Part shown: piece after piece, positions 23,359 to 32,076 of the stretch
How the letters are laid out: every line of letters begins with the position of its first letter
How positions within the stretch are numbered: the first letter of the stretch is position 1
From: Novosphingobium sp. SCN 66-18
Lineage (GTDB): Bacteria; Pseudomonadota; Alphaproteobacteria; Sphingomonadales; Sphingomonadaceae
DNA length: 64,000 nucleotides
Reading direction: 5' to 3'
Assembly (NCBI GenBank): GCA_001725355.1
Contig: MEGD01000001.1
Location: 1 to 64,000 of the forward strand
Notes under the pieces: model-generated
What the model was told of the DNA's origin: nothing
Database searches by the model: none
Seen by the model: only the letters and a program-made list of their open reading frames with translations
Position numbers and translations under genes: made by a program

Positions 23359-24143
23359 TGGTTCCGGGCCTCAAGGCGGTGGTGTTCGACTGGGCGGGCA
23401 CGATGATCGATTTCGGCTGCCGCGCGCCGGTGGTGGCGCTGTGCAAGGTGTTCGAGGAGGCTGGCGTGCCGGTGAGCGAGGCGGAAGCCCGCGCCGACAT
23501 GGGCAAGGCCAAGAGCGATCACATCGCCTCGATCCTTTCCGCGCCGCGGGTGCGGCAGGCCTGGATCGATCGCCACGGCCAGGCGCCGGGCCAGGCGGCG
23601 GTGGAAGAACTATTCGCCGCCGTTGGCCCGATGATGCGCTCGGCGGCGGCCGAATGCGCCGACCTCATCCCCGGCGCGGCGGACGTCGCCGGCGCCTTGC
23701 GCGCGGCGGGTGTGAAGATCGGCTCCTGCACCGGCTACACGCGCGAGATGATGGCCGACATCCTGCCCCGCGCCGCCGAACAGGGCTATGCGCCCGATAT
23801 GCTGGTCTGTGCGGGCGAGACGGCCGAAGGCCGCCCTTCCCCGCTGATGCTGTGGCGCAACCTCGTCGAACTCGGGGTCTGGCCGGCCAGCGCCTGCGTC
23901 AAAGTGGACGATGCCGAAGTGGGCATTGCCGAGGGGCTGGCCGCCGGAACCTGGACCGTGGGCATCGCTGCCAGCGGCAACGGCGTCGGTCTTTCGGCGG
24001 CGGAACTGGCCGCGCTCGATCCCGCGGACCGCGCGGAACGGATCGCCAAGGCGCGCGCCGGACTGGAAGCGGCGGGCGCGCACGTGGTGATCGATACCGT
24101 GGCCGATCTGCCGGCGGCGCTGGCGCAATTCCGTTTCGGCTAA
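23355..24143 (+). CDS. phnX: Phosphonoacetaldehyde hydrolase
   Basis: The 262-residue HAD-family enzyme cleaves the C-P bond of phosphonoacetaldehyde to acetaldehyde and phosphate. The nucleophile motif reads V-V-F-D-W-A-G-T-M-I-D-F-G with Asp at about residue 12. The PhnX-specific cap follows, and M-G-K-A-K-S-D-H-I supplies the Schiff-base lysine. G-S-C-T-G-Y-T-R-E-M-M and V-K-V-D-D-A-E-V-G-I-A-E-G are also family signatures. The ATG overlaps the oxidoreductase stop as ATGA, so both are co-translated. Together with the transporter and the oxidase it forms a complete short route from an aminoethylphosphonate to phosphate. It is convergent with the regulator gene. Confidence 0.94.
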   Translation: MMVPGLKAVVFDWAGTMIDFGCRAPVVALCKVFEEAGVPVSEAEARADMGKAKSDHIASILSAPRVRQAWIDRHGQAPGQAAVEELFAAVGPMMRSAAAECADLIPGAADVAGALRAAGVKIGSCTGYTREMMADILPRAAEQGYAPDMLVCAGETAEGRPSPLMLWRNLVELGVWPASACVKVDDAEVGIAEGLAAGTWTVGIAASGNGVGLSAAELAALDPADRAERIAKARAGLEAAGAHVVIDTVADLPAALAQFRFG

Positions 24144-24901
24144 GGGCGCACGGTCAGGTCCACATGGACCCGGATCGCGTCGTGCCGCCAGTATTCCTGA
24201 TCGTATTCCACCACGCGGCCCTGCGCGTCGAAGCTGGTGCGGACGACCAGCAGGCCGGGCGTTCCCGATTTCACGCCCAGCCCGTCCGCCGCATCGCGCA
24301 CGAGCGCGCAAGGGCGCATGTCCACGCGGTTGCGCGTAACGGTCACGCCATAGACCGTGGTGAGGATATGCGTCAGCGACCCGTCGAGCGAATGCGCCAG
24401 CAGGTCCGGCGCCAGCGCCGGGTCCACGGTGATGCGCTCGACCAGCACCGGCCGCCCGTCGATCGTGCGGCGGCGGTCGATCACGTGCAGCGGCGCGCCC
24501 GGCGCCACGCGGAAGATATCGGCCAGCCCGGAGGACGCGGGCACGCTGTCCTTGTTCAGCGTTTCGGTGCCGGGCGTCCGTCCCTGTTCGCGGACGTAGG
24601 TCATGAACCCCGCCCAGCGCGTCGGGTCATAAGTGACCGCGGGCGGAGAGACGTACCATCCGCTGCGGTCGCGCCGGTAGATCAGACCCTCGGCTTCCAG
24701 CAGGAACAGCGCCTCGCGGATCGTGCCGCGCGCGGTGCCGGTGCCGGTCTGGAACTGGCGCTCGGACGGCAGCCGCGTTCCGGGCTTCAGCCGCCCCATC
24801 TCGATGTTGAGCGCGATCTGGTCGCGCAGCGCGATGTATTGCGGCCCGTCCGAGGCATCCGGCGCGCGGGTGATGTCCATAAGGTCCGTCTTGGGGCGCA
24901 T
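24140..24901 (-). CDS. GntR/HutC family regulator of the phosphonate genes
   Basis: The 253-residue protein has an N-terminal winged helix (Y-I-A-L-R-D-Q-I-A, L-P-S-E-R-Q-F, T-A-R-G-T-I-R-E-A-L-F-L-L-E-A-E-G-L-I-Y) and a C-terminal UTRA ligand domain (R-R-R-T-I-D-G-R-P-V-L-V-E-R, then E-Y-D-Q-E-Y-W-R-H-D-A-I). HutC-type members of this kind control aminoethylphosphonate genes. It is convergent with phnX and overlaps it by 4 bases. TGGWNNNNACCA palindromes at 20905, 61717 and 62467 are its likely operators. ATG 24880 is an alternative start. The UTRA domain probably binds a phosphonate. Confidence 0.88.
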   Translation of the reverse strand: MRPKTDLMDITRAPDASDGPQYIALRDQIALNIEMGRLKPGTRLPSERQFQTGTGTARGTIREALFLLEAEGLIYRRDRSGWYVSPPAVTYDPTRWAGFMTYVREQGRTPGTETLNKDSVPASSGLADIFRVAPGAPLHVIDRRRTIDGRPVLVERITVDPALAPDLLAHSLDGSLTHILTTVYGVTVTRNRVDMRPCALVRDAADGLGVKSGTPGLLVVRTSFDAQGRVVEYDQEYWRHDAIRVHVDLTVRP

Positions 24902-24977
24902 CGGCTACAGCCATGGCAGCACCGGCATCGCGTGGTCAACGCGGAAGTGGCATGGTCAGAAATGGCGCCGTCCCGTC

Positions 24978-26003
24978 TCACCCGTCCTGCGATTGCATCA
25001 GCCTTGTGAACAGCGTGATCGCCTTGTCCGCCGAAGTAGGCATGACGCGGCGGCCCGGATCGGTATCGATGATGCGCTGTTGCGCCTCAATCATCGTCTT
25101 GTCCTCGTTGAAGGCCATGATTGCCACGTCGATCATCGCCTGCGCCATGGCTTCGCCACCGTGCTCGGCGGCAGGCCCCCAGGAAAAGTAATAGCTCGTC
25201 GTACTTTCGCTGGTGGGGGTTACCGCCTGGCTGGTGAAATTGGCGAACAGCGATGGCGCCTCCGCAGGGGGCGCATCGTACCCGAAGGCCTCCGCACTGC
25301 CTGTCGGGAACAGTGCGCTGTACAGAAGGAACACGCCGGGCAGCACGAAATCGTAGGATGTCCAGATATCCACCCGTTCGTGTTCCGCCGCCTTTCCGAG
25401 GGGCGGCGTCGGCGGGGTATCGACGATCCAGCGCGACGAACGCACGCCTTCCGCAATCGGTTCGACCCTGGGGCGGTTGCGCGACCATGCCTCGTCCGCG
25501 CCGAAGCTGGTGGCATGGACATAGGCGAGGTGCGTGAGGTCGAGCAGATTGTCGTTGATCAGCGAATAGTGCGCCCGATAGTGCAATTCGCCGGTCTTGA
25601 GCACCCACGCGGGATCATCCAGCGCTTTCGACGGGGCGATCCGCGACGGATCGGCGCGATCGGGATCGCCCATCCACACCCAGATCCAGTTGTTCCGCTC
25701 GACCGCTGGATAGGTCCGCACGCAGGCCGAACCGGGAATGGTATCCTGCCCCGGAATTTCACGGCAGCGCCCGTCCGCGTCGAACAGCAGGCCGTGATAC
25801 AGGCAGCGGATCGCGCTCCCTTCGACGCGGCCCAGCGAAAGCGGCGCAAGGCGGTGGACGCAGCGATCCTCCATCGCCACCACGGCTCCCTCCTGCGTCC
25901 GCCAGATGACGACGGGTTCGCCCAGCAGCATGCGCTGGGTGGGCTTGTCTGCCTCGAACTGATGGCTCCACCCGGCGACGTACCAGCAATTGCGGATCAG
26001 CAT
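24978..26003 (-). CDS. Rieske non-haem iron oxygenase, alpha subunit (VanA-like)
   Basis: This 341-residue protein has an N-terminal Rieske [2Fe-2S] site C48-x-H50 and C67-x2-H70, then the mononuclear iron site in N-D-N-L-L-D-L-T-H-L-A-Y-V-H (two histidines; an Asp further on is expected). Length and layout match the VanA-type demethylase/monooxygenase group that acts on aromatic methyl ethers and related compounds. No reductase gene is nearby. GGGGATG lies before the ATG. It is 121 bases downstream of a receptor gene on the same strand with a strong hairpin between, and an AraC gene lies beyond the receptor. The substrate is unknown. Confidence 0.9.
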   Translation of the reverse strand: MLIRNCWYVAGWSHQFEADKPTQRMLLGEPVVIWRTQEGAVVAMEDRCVHRLAPLSLGRVEGSAIRCLYHGLLFDADGRCREIPGQDTIPGSACVRTYPAVERNNWIWVWMGDPDRADPSRIAPSKALDDPAWVLKTGELHYRAHYSLINDNLLDLTHLAYVHATSFGADEAWSRNRPRVEPIAEGVRSSRWIVDTPPTPPLGKAAEHERVDIWTSYDFVLPGVFLLYSALFPTGSAEAFGYDAPPAEAPSLFANFTSQAVTPTSESTTSYYFSWGPAAEHGGEAMAQAMIDVAIMAFNEDKTMIEAQQRIIDTDPGRRVMPTSADKAITLFTRLMQSQDG

Positions 26004-26042
26004 TTTTCATCCCCATGCTATCGAGCGGCGAAGGCGCAGTGC

Positions 26043-26075
26043 GGTCCGGGAACCTTGCAGGCAGGTTCCCGGACC
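26043..26075 (-). terminator. Strong hairpin between receptor and Rieske gene
   Basis: Bases 26043-26055 and 26063-26075 form a perfect 13-base-pair stem with a 7-base loop, 50 bases past the receptor stop. No T-run follows on the minus strand, so it may be a partial terminator or an mRNA stabiliser that sets the receptor to oxygenase ratio. Confidence 0.55.
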
Positions 26076-26124
26076 CGGCCGCGCAAGGTCTCGCACCGAC
26101 CCCGCGCGGCCGAACCGCAAGACC

Positions 26125-28683
26125 TCAGAACTTCACGCCCACTTTCGCGTACCATTCCGCCGGGCGGCTCCAGGTGCCGTAGATCTGCCCGCCGGCGATC
26201 TGCGCCTGCCCGGTCACGATGTAGCGCGTGTTGGTGATGTTGGTGCCGCCGACGGCGACGTCCCACACACCCGAGGGCGATTGATAGGTCAGGCTGGCGT
26301 TGACGATGTCGAGCCCCGGCCGGCGCAACAGGTAGGTGCGCTCGGTATCGTTCCACAGCGACGACGTGCGGGTGTAGTCGGCCAGGAGCACGACGGCACC
26401 TCCGTTGCCAAGGTCCAGCTTGTAACGCGGCGTCACGTTGAACTTCCACTTGGGCGACTTGGGGAGATCACCGTTCACCACGGTTCCGGCCTGGAAAGGG
26501 TTCGGCGTGACGATCGCCTGCGGCAGAAGGCTGGTGTAGTAGGCATCGGTGTAACCGACCGACGCGTTGATCGTCAGGCCCCGTGCCGGCGCGATCGTCG
26601 CTTCGGCTTCGAAGCCCTTGATCCGCGCGGTGCCGGCGTTCTGGACAGTCGGACTGACGCCCTGCTGGAAATTGAGCTGGATGCCATCGTATCGCGTGGT
26701 GAAGGCCGCGAGGTTCAGTTGCAGCCGGCGATCCAGCAACGTCGACTTCACGCCGATTTCAAAGCTTTCCGCCTTCTCCTCGTTGAAATCCGGCGCATAG
26801 GGCAGCGGGTTGGAAAGGCGCGTGGTCCAGCCACCGGTCTTGTACCCGCGCGACCACGATCCGTAGACCATCACGTCATCGGTGGGATGCACCTGGATGC
26901 CGATCTTGGGCGCGAAATTGTTGAACTTCTTCTTCTGGGTGCCGCCCACGTAATAGCGCAGCGGTTCGCCCTGCACGGGGAAGCCCAGCGCGCTCTGGCA
27001 GGGATCGCCATAAACCGGGCAATTGAACAGCTTGTAGTTGAACCCGTTGGCATCGGACTGGCGCCCGATGAAGTCCTTGTCCTCGTGGGTGTAGCGCCCG
27101 CCCAGGGTGATGCCGACAAGATCGTTGAAGCGCCAGTCGACCTGGCCGAAAACGGCATAGTTCTTCGTCTTTAGATCGTTCGGCCCGATGATCTGGAGCA
27201 GACCTTCCGAGAACGTGACGAAGTCACGCATCTTGCCTTCCTCGCGGAAGTAGTAACCGCCCAGGACGAAGTTCAACTTCTTGTCGAGCGCGGAGCCGAT
27301 CACCTGCACTTCCTGGCTGAACTGGTTCTGCGTCAGCGAGAACGAAGGCTCCAGGATAGCCATGGGCGAATTGTCGAGGTCGAGGCCCGACGCCCATTTG
27401 ATGTTGCGATAGCCGGTAATGGACTTGAGAGCGATCGTGTCGCTCAGATCATAGTCCATCACGCCGGTGAAGCCATAGACCTTCATGTTGGAGAAGCTGT
27501 TGCCCGTGGCGTAGCTGGTATCCTTGTCGGTCGAGACCCAGCGGTTGTCATACGGCAACCGGTTGTTGTTCGGATTGGCATCGACATTCACGCTTGCCAG
27601 CGGAGGCAGGTTCGCGCCCGGGTTGAGAGGCGTTCCACGCACGCCGCACAAGGCGCCGGCATTGCGCGCGGCAATCTCGGCCGAAGTCGCGCCGATGCAG
27701 AAATTGTAGAGACCGGCAAACAGGAAGCCTGACGTGCCGGTCGCCACGTCCAGCGCGGTGCCGGGAACGTTGTTCGCGGCGAGGCCCGCGAACGGCCCGG
27801 GTACGCCCGATGTCACCGCCAGCACGGAATTGGCCATCGAGGACTGGTCGATCTTCATGTAGTCGCCGCCCAGCGTCACCTTGAAGCGGTCGCTCGCTTC
27901 CCACAGCAGCTTGGCGCGGATCGTCCATTCGTGCTGGCCGCCCTCGCGATCGGACGTTCTGTATCCGCTCTGCGGCAGCGAGCCCGCCCGGTCGGTGACG
28001 TATGGCGTCGCCGAGGTGTAGGGGATGCGCTTCTGGTATCCATCGCGGTTCTTGACGGAGAACGTCACCGAACTCTTCAGCGTGTCGCTCAACGGCAGAT
28101 CGGCGTAACCGCGCACGTCGATCCGGTTGTAGCGCCCGGTGGTGACATCGCCCTGGAACGCGGGCTTGTCGCCCGGCGTGCGCGTGACCACGCTGATCGC
28201 GCCACCGATGGTGTTCCGGCCGAACAGCGTGCCCTGCGGCCCCTTGAGCACTTCGATCCGTTCGACGTCCGGCAGATCGAGGTTCGCGCCGACCGTCCGC
28301 GCGAGATAGACGCCATCGAGATAGATGCCGACACCCGGATCGATATTCATTGCAAAGTCGTTCGCGCCGATGCCCCGGATGAACGCCGACAGCACGGACG
28401 AGGAACCGGAGAACGGCGTTCCCGCGTCCAGCGTGACGTTGGGCGCCGCATTGGAAAGCTGCGCCACATCGCCCACCGCCCGTTCGCGCAGCGCCTCACC
28501 GCCGAAAGCGGATATCGCGATCGGCACGTCCTGCACGCTTTCCGCGCGCTTCTGCGCGGTCACAACGATCTCCTGAATGCCGCCGACATCGTTTCCGCCC
28601 GCGGATCGCCCGCCGGCTTCCTGGGCATGGACAAGGCCCGGCACGGCCATGGCGACGATACTGACTGCTGACCTGAATCGCAT
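26125..28683 (-). CDS. TonB-dependent receptor paired with the Rieske oxygenase
   Basis: The 852-residue receptor has a signal peptide ending near A20, a TonB box in I-Q-E-I-V-V-T-A-Q-K-R (about 35-45), a plug with L-K-G-P-Q-G-T-L-F-G-R-N-T-I-G-G, and a barrel ending W-Y-A-K-V-G-V-K-F. This is the FecA/iron-complex-outer-membrane-protein style common in sphingomonads for aromatic and terpenoid substrates. The Rieske oxygenase lies downstream and an AraC regulator is divergent, so the three may form a small uptake-and-oxidation unit. The transported compound cannot be inferred from the sequence. Confidence 0.92.
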   Translation of the reverse strand: MRFRSAVSIVAMAVPGLVHAQEAGGRSAGGNDVGGIQEIVVTAQKRAESVQDVPIAISAFGGEALRERAVGDVAQLSNAAPNVTLDAGTPFSGSSSVLSAFIRGIGANDFAMNIDPGVGIYLDGVYLARTVGANLDLPDVERIEVLKGPQGTLFGRNTIGGAISVVTRTPGDKPAFQGDVTTGRYNRIDVRGYADLPLSDTLKSSVTFSVKNRDGYQKRIPYTSATPYVTDRAGSLPQSGYRTSDREGGQHEWTIRAKLLWEASDRFKVTLGGDYMKIDQSSMANSVLAVTSGVPGPFAGLAANNVPGTALDVATGTSGFLFAGLYNFCIGATSAEIAARNAGALCGVRGTPLNPGANLPPLASVNVDANPNNNRLPYDNRWVSTDKDTSYATGNSFSNMKVYGFTGVMDYDLSDTIALKSITGYRNIKWASGLDLDNSPMAILEPSFSLTQNQFSQEVQVIGSALDKKLNFVLGGYYFREEGKMRDFVTFSEGLLQIIGPNDLKTKNYAVFGQVDWRFNDLVGITLGGRYTHEDKDFIGRQSDANGFNYKLFNCPVYGDPCQSALGFPVQGEPLRYYVGGTQKKKFNNFAPKIGIQVHPTDDVMVYGSWSRGYKTGGWTTRLSNPLPYAPDFNEEKAESFEIGVKSTLLDRRLQLNLAAFTTRYDGIQLNFQQGVSPTVQNAGTARIKGFEAEATIAPARGLTINASVGYTDAYYTSLLPQAIVTPNPFQAGTVVNGDLPKSPKWKFNVTPRYKLDLGNGGAVVLLADYTRTSSLWNDTERTYLLRRPGLDIVNASLTYQSPSGVWDVAVGGTNITNTRYIVTGQAQIAGGQIYGTWSRPAEWYAKVGVKF

Positions 28684-28876
28684 CTGTTCCTCCCCTGCCA
28701 GACGCGTTTCGGGGCGCCGGCTTATGGTGGGAGATTAGGTCGAGACGGTTGGCAACAAACAGGGCCTGCTGTGCACAAAATACCGGGTGAAACGTGCACT
28801 CGTGCCCGCTTTCGACCGATGGCGCCTTCGTGTTATCCCTTTTCCCGGGAGAAATCGGGAAAAGCGAGAATACCCG

Positions 28877-29812
28877 GTGGAGGAATTACTGCACGTCAAA
28901 ACGGCCGATGCGCCCATCGGGCAGCGCTGCAACTTCTGGACAGGGCAGGTCGCCGCGCATCTTTCGAACATGCGCATCGATGTGCGGCGCAAACTTGATT
29001 TCAACGCCAGTATTTCCATCCGCTCGCTCGGCCCCGCGCGGATCGCGCTGATCGATGCCGATTTCCAGGCCATCTCACACCATGCGGACGGCAGCGAAAA
29101 CCGCTTCCACCTCAACCTTGTCCAGGAAGGCGGCATGGTCCTGCACCGTTTCGGCGAAAGGATCGAACTTTCGGCAGGCGATTGGTGCCTGATCGATGAG
29201 CGCGAGAGCTACGATTTCACCACCTCCGAACGGTGTTCGTGCATCGTGATGCAGATGCCGGTGCCGTGGGCGAAGCGCCTCATCCCCGATCCCGGCAAAC
29301 CGCTGATCGCCAGCAGCGCGTGCGAAAATCACTGGAAGACCGCTCTGTCCCATGGCCTTCTCGCAGTCGGCACGCGCGAGATCCGCTACAACGCCGTCGA
29401 GGACGGCATGGTTGCGGACCAACTGGCCAATCTCCTTTCGCTGGCACTCGGCCCACGATCGGACATGGTAATCGGCCGGCACAAGACCGCGCTCCTGCGC
29501 TCTCTTCGTCAGGTCATGAGCGAGCGCTTCACGGAAAATTCGCTCACCGCCCGCGATGTGGCCGCCGCCAACCGCATTTCCCTGCGCTATCTTCACCAGC
29601 TGTTTGCCACGCAAAACACGTCATTCGGCCAGCAGCTTCTGGCGCTCAGGCTGCACCGCGCCGAACAGATGCTTGCGGACAGACGGCTCGCCAAGGTTTC
29701 GATATCCGAGATCGCTCACGCCGTGGGTTTCGCCGATTCCGCAACGCTGACCCGCCACTTCCGCCTGCACCTTGGCCTCACCCCGCGCGACTATCGCAAA
29801 TCCAGGGTTTAG
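28877..29812 (+). CDS. AraC family transcriptional regulator
   Basis: The N-terminal half resembles the AraC-binding-like domain (R-S-L-G-P-A-R-I-A-L-I-D-A-D-F, then L-S-A-G-D-W-C-L-I-D). The C-terminal 100 residues hold two helix-turn-helices (L-T-A-R-D-V-A-A-A-N-R-I-S-L-R-Y-L-H-Q-L-F and I-S-E-I-A-H-A-V-G-F-A-D-S-A-T-L-T-R-H-F). The start is uncertain: I use GTG 28877 (311 residues), but GTG 28787 would add 30 residues and a GGAGG at 28879 points to a possible start just after it. It is divergent from the receptor at 28683 and probably activates the receptor-Rieske genes. Confidence 0.82.
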   Translation: MEELLHVKTADAPIGQRCNFWTGQVAAHLSNMRIDVRRKLDFNASISIRSLGPARIALIDADFQAISHHADGSENRFHLNLVQEGGMVLHRFGERIELSAGDWCLIDERESYDFTTSERCSCIVMQMPVPWAKRLIPDPGKPLIASSACENHWKTALSHGLLAVGTREIRYNAVEDGMVADQLANLLSLALGPRSDMVIGRHKTALLRSLRQVMSERFTENSLTARDVAAANRISLRYLHQLFATQNTSFGQQLLALRLHRAEQMLADRRLAKVSISEIAHAVGFADSATLTRHFRLHLGLTPRDYRKSRV

Positions 29813-29989
29813 GGTTCGTCCGCTCCTGGATATCGAAATCCATCCCCTGCGCGAGCGGCAAGCTGGAACCGCCCTTGATCGTGCCGGTGGCTCGCCACTA
29901 GGGTCAGGACCCATTACGGCATAGATGAAAGGCACGTGCAGCCTCCATGACCGGGAAATCCGATCGGGTCGCGCAGGTATCCCTTCCCC

Positions 29990-31150
29990 TTACGGGGAGG
30001 TGCTTTCCAGCCAGGCGAGTATCTCGTCTCGGTTCTCGTCGAGCCTGGGCGGCGGGGCATCGACCGAGGGTTCGCCCGGCACCATGCGGAACCCGACGCC
30101 CGGCAGGCGCACATCGCCATCCAGCGGCAACCCCGGCACGGCGAGCGACGCCAGGGCGCCCGGCCCGGCCAGCGCCGAAGCCTCGTCCACCCGGCGCACC
30201 ACGCCGCACGGTATGCCGGCAGCGTTCATGCCGGCTTCCCATTCCACCGCATCCCGCGTCGCGATCACGCCGGCCACTTCCGCCTTCATGGCATCGAAGT
30301 TTGCACGCCGCGCGTCGTCCGTCGCAAAACGCGCATCGCGCAACCATTCTTCCTTATCCACGAAGCGGGCCAGGGCTTCGAACTGGTTCGGCTGCACCAC
30401 ACCCAGGGAAATCTGACGGCCATCGCGCGCGACAAACAGCGACGCCGTGGGCAATCCGCTGTAACCGGTGTTGCCCATGCGCGACATTGGCTGACCGGTG
30501 ACGAGATAGGGCGTCAACGCAGACGTCATGAACGCAAGGCTGGCGTCGAACATCGACACATCGATATAGCTGCCACCGCCGCCGCGTTCGCGCTGCATCA
30601 GGCCGGATAGGATCGCCAGCGCGGCCGTCTGACCGGTCAGCGTATCCACAATCGGGAACCCCACGCGAACGGGCGGATCGCCTTCCTCGCCACTCAGCAT
30701 CATCATGCCGCTGGTCGCCTGGACGATGTTGTCGATCGCCGGCCAATCGCGCTGGGGGCTGTCCTGGCCATAGCCGGATACCGAGCAATAGACGATATCG
30801 GGCCGCAGTTCGCGCACCGCATCATAACCGAGCCCAAGCCGTGCAATGACGCCCGGGCGGAAGTTCTCCAGCAGCACATCGCTGCGCGAAACGATAGCGC
30901 GGGCAATGGCCAGATCGGCTTCGTCCTTGAGATCGAGCGCGATCGATTTCTTGCCCGCGTTGGCAGCGATGAAGGCGGGCGCCATGCCGTCGAAACGGCG
31001 ATCCGAGCCGTAGGAGCGGAACCCGTCACCCCGTTTGGGCTCGATCTTTATCACCTCTGCACCCATCTGCCGCAGCAAGTGGGATGCGTAAGGCCCGGCC
31101 ATGACGTGGCTGAAATCGGCGATGCGGATGCCCGCAAGCGGCTTGGTCAT
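29990..31150 (-). CDS. Family III CoA-transferase, last gene of the eleven-gene operon
   Basis: The 386-residue product starts K-P-L-A-G-I-R-I-A-D-F-S-H-V-M-A-G-P-Y-A-S and has M-G-A-E-V-I-K-I-E-P-K-R-G-D, K-S-I-A-L-D-L-K and the catalytic aspartate in Y-I-D-V-S-M-F-D. It should transfer CoA to a carboxylic acid in the cytoplasm. Its ATG overlaps the alpha/beta hydrolase stop by 4 bases. A small stem (TCCCC/GGGGA) covers its stop codon. It is one of two CoA-transferase genes in the operon, the other being the double-domain protein at 34384. Confidence 0.92.
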   Translation of the reverse strand: MTKPLAGIRIADFSHVMAGPYASHLLRQMGAEVIKIEPKRGDGFRSYGSDRRFDGMAPAFIAANAGKKSIALDLKDEADLAIARAIVSRSDVLLENFRPGVIARLGLGYDAVRELRPDIVYCSVSGYGQDSPQRDWPAIDNIVQATSGMMMLSGEEGDPPVRVGFPIVDTLTGQTAALAILSGLMQRERGGGGSYIDVSMFDASLAFMTSALTPYLVTGQPMSRMGNTGYSGLPTASLFVARDGRQISLGVVQPNQFEALARFVDKEEWLRDARFATDDARRANFDAMKAEVAGVIATRDAVEWEAGMNAAGIPCGVVRRVDEASALAGPGALASLAVPGLPLDGDVRLPGVGFRMVPGEPSVDAPPPRLDENRDEILAWLESTSP

Positions 31151-32076
31151 GGTTTCTCCGGAAATTGCTTGCGCACGACGGTCCAGCCCGTTCCCGTGCA
31201 AAGACCGCAGGGATCGCCCGCGAACATCGCGCCGGCGCGCTTGCTGCCCTTCAACTGCCAATCAAGCCAGGCCACCCCGACGCGCGCATATTCGCCCCCG
31301 TTGACCATCTGGTACGTGCCGCCATGCCCGGTCGGCAGGTTGCCGTAGAACACGGGAACGTGATCGATGCGATTCACGTCGTCAGTGCCGTTGGGATAGG
31401 CGATATCGGTCGGTCCGCCCAGGATATAGGCAACGGGCGTATGCAGCTTGCGCAGATCGTCCTTGGTCACGGGAACGCCGCTGATGCCGGTGTTCCCGCG
31501 GTTATAGACACCGCTGTTCATCACCACGACGGTCTTCACGCGCGGATCGGCGCCGGCGACAATCGCCTGCAATCCGCCACAACTGTGCCCCATCACCGCG
31601 ATGCGGGTCGTGTCGATCCGCCCCTTGAACGGTCCCGCCCGGTCCGCGCGCACGGCCCAGTCGATCGCCGAGACCAGGTGCCCGGCGGTCGTTTCGTCCG
31701 GCGTCGGGCGCGGCGGCGGAAACACAGCCGGTGGGCCATCGGGCAGCCGATCCAGTGCGGGACTTTCCACACCCGGCGCGCCGTTGGCGACAACAAAATA
31801 GCCATGGCTGGCGATCTCGCGCAGGAAATGGCTGGCGGAAAGCCCATTGTTCTTGCACCCGCCGTTCCCCCACAGCACCAGCGGCAAACGCTGGTCCGGG
31901 AAACGGGCCGGGCGGTAAATCGTATAACCGGGCGCATCGGCGCGGCCTTCCGCCACCGCTGGCCAGGCACCGGTGCCCGCAGGCGCACCGATAACCCCCG
32001 GCCCGTGTGGAGCGTCCGCCGCTTGCGCGGCCGCCATCGTCGCGACCAGCCCCGCCAGGACGATCAATCGTTTCAT
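31147..32076 (-). CDS. Secreted alpha/beta hydrolase
   Basis: The 309-residue protein has a signal peptide (K-R-L-I-V-L-A-G-L-V-A-T-M-A-A-A-Q-A-A ending near residue 19). The nucleophile elbow is G-H-S-C-G-G and the oxyanion region W-G-N-G-G-C-K-N-N; later G-G-P-T-D and G-H-G-G could carry the acid and histidine. It resembles the dienelactone hydrolase/PET-hydrolase-like branch acting in the periplasm. It overlaps both neighbours by 4 bases (DctP stop and CoA-transferase start). It probably releases an acid that the TRAP transporter then takes up. The substrate is unknown. Confidence 0.85.
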   Translation of the reverse strand: MKRLIVLAGLVATMAAAQAADAPHGPGVIGAPAGTGAWPAVAEGRADAPGYTIYRPARFPDQRLPLVLWGNGGCKNNGLSASHFLREIASHGYFVVANGAPGVESPALDRLPDGPPAVFPPPRPTPDETTAGHLVSAIDWAVRADRAGPFKGRIDTTRIAVMGHSCGGLQAIVAGADPRVKTVVVMNSGVYNRGNTGISGVPVTKDDLRKLHTPVAYILGGPTDIAYPNGTDDVNRIDHVPVFYGNLPTGHGGTYQMVNGGEYARVGVAWLDWQLKGSKRAGAMFAGDPCGLCTGTGWTVVRKQFPEKP

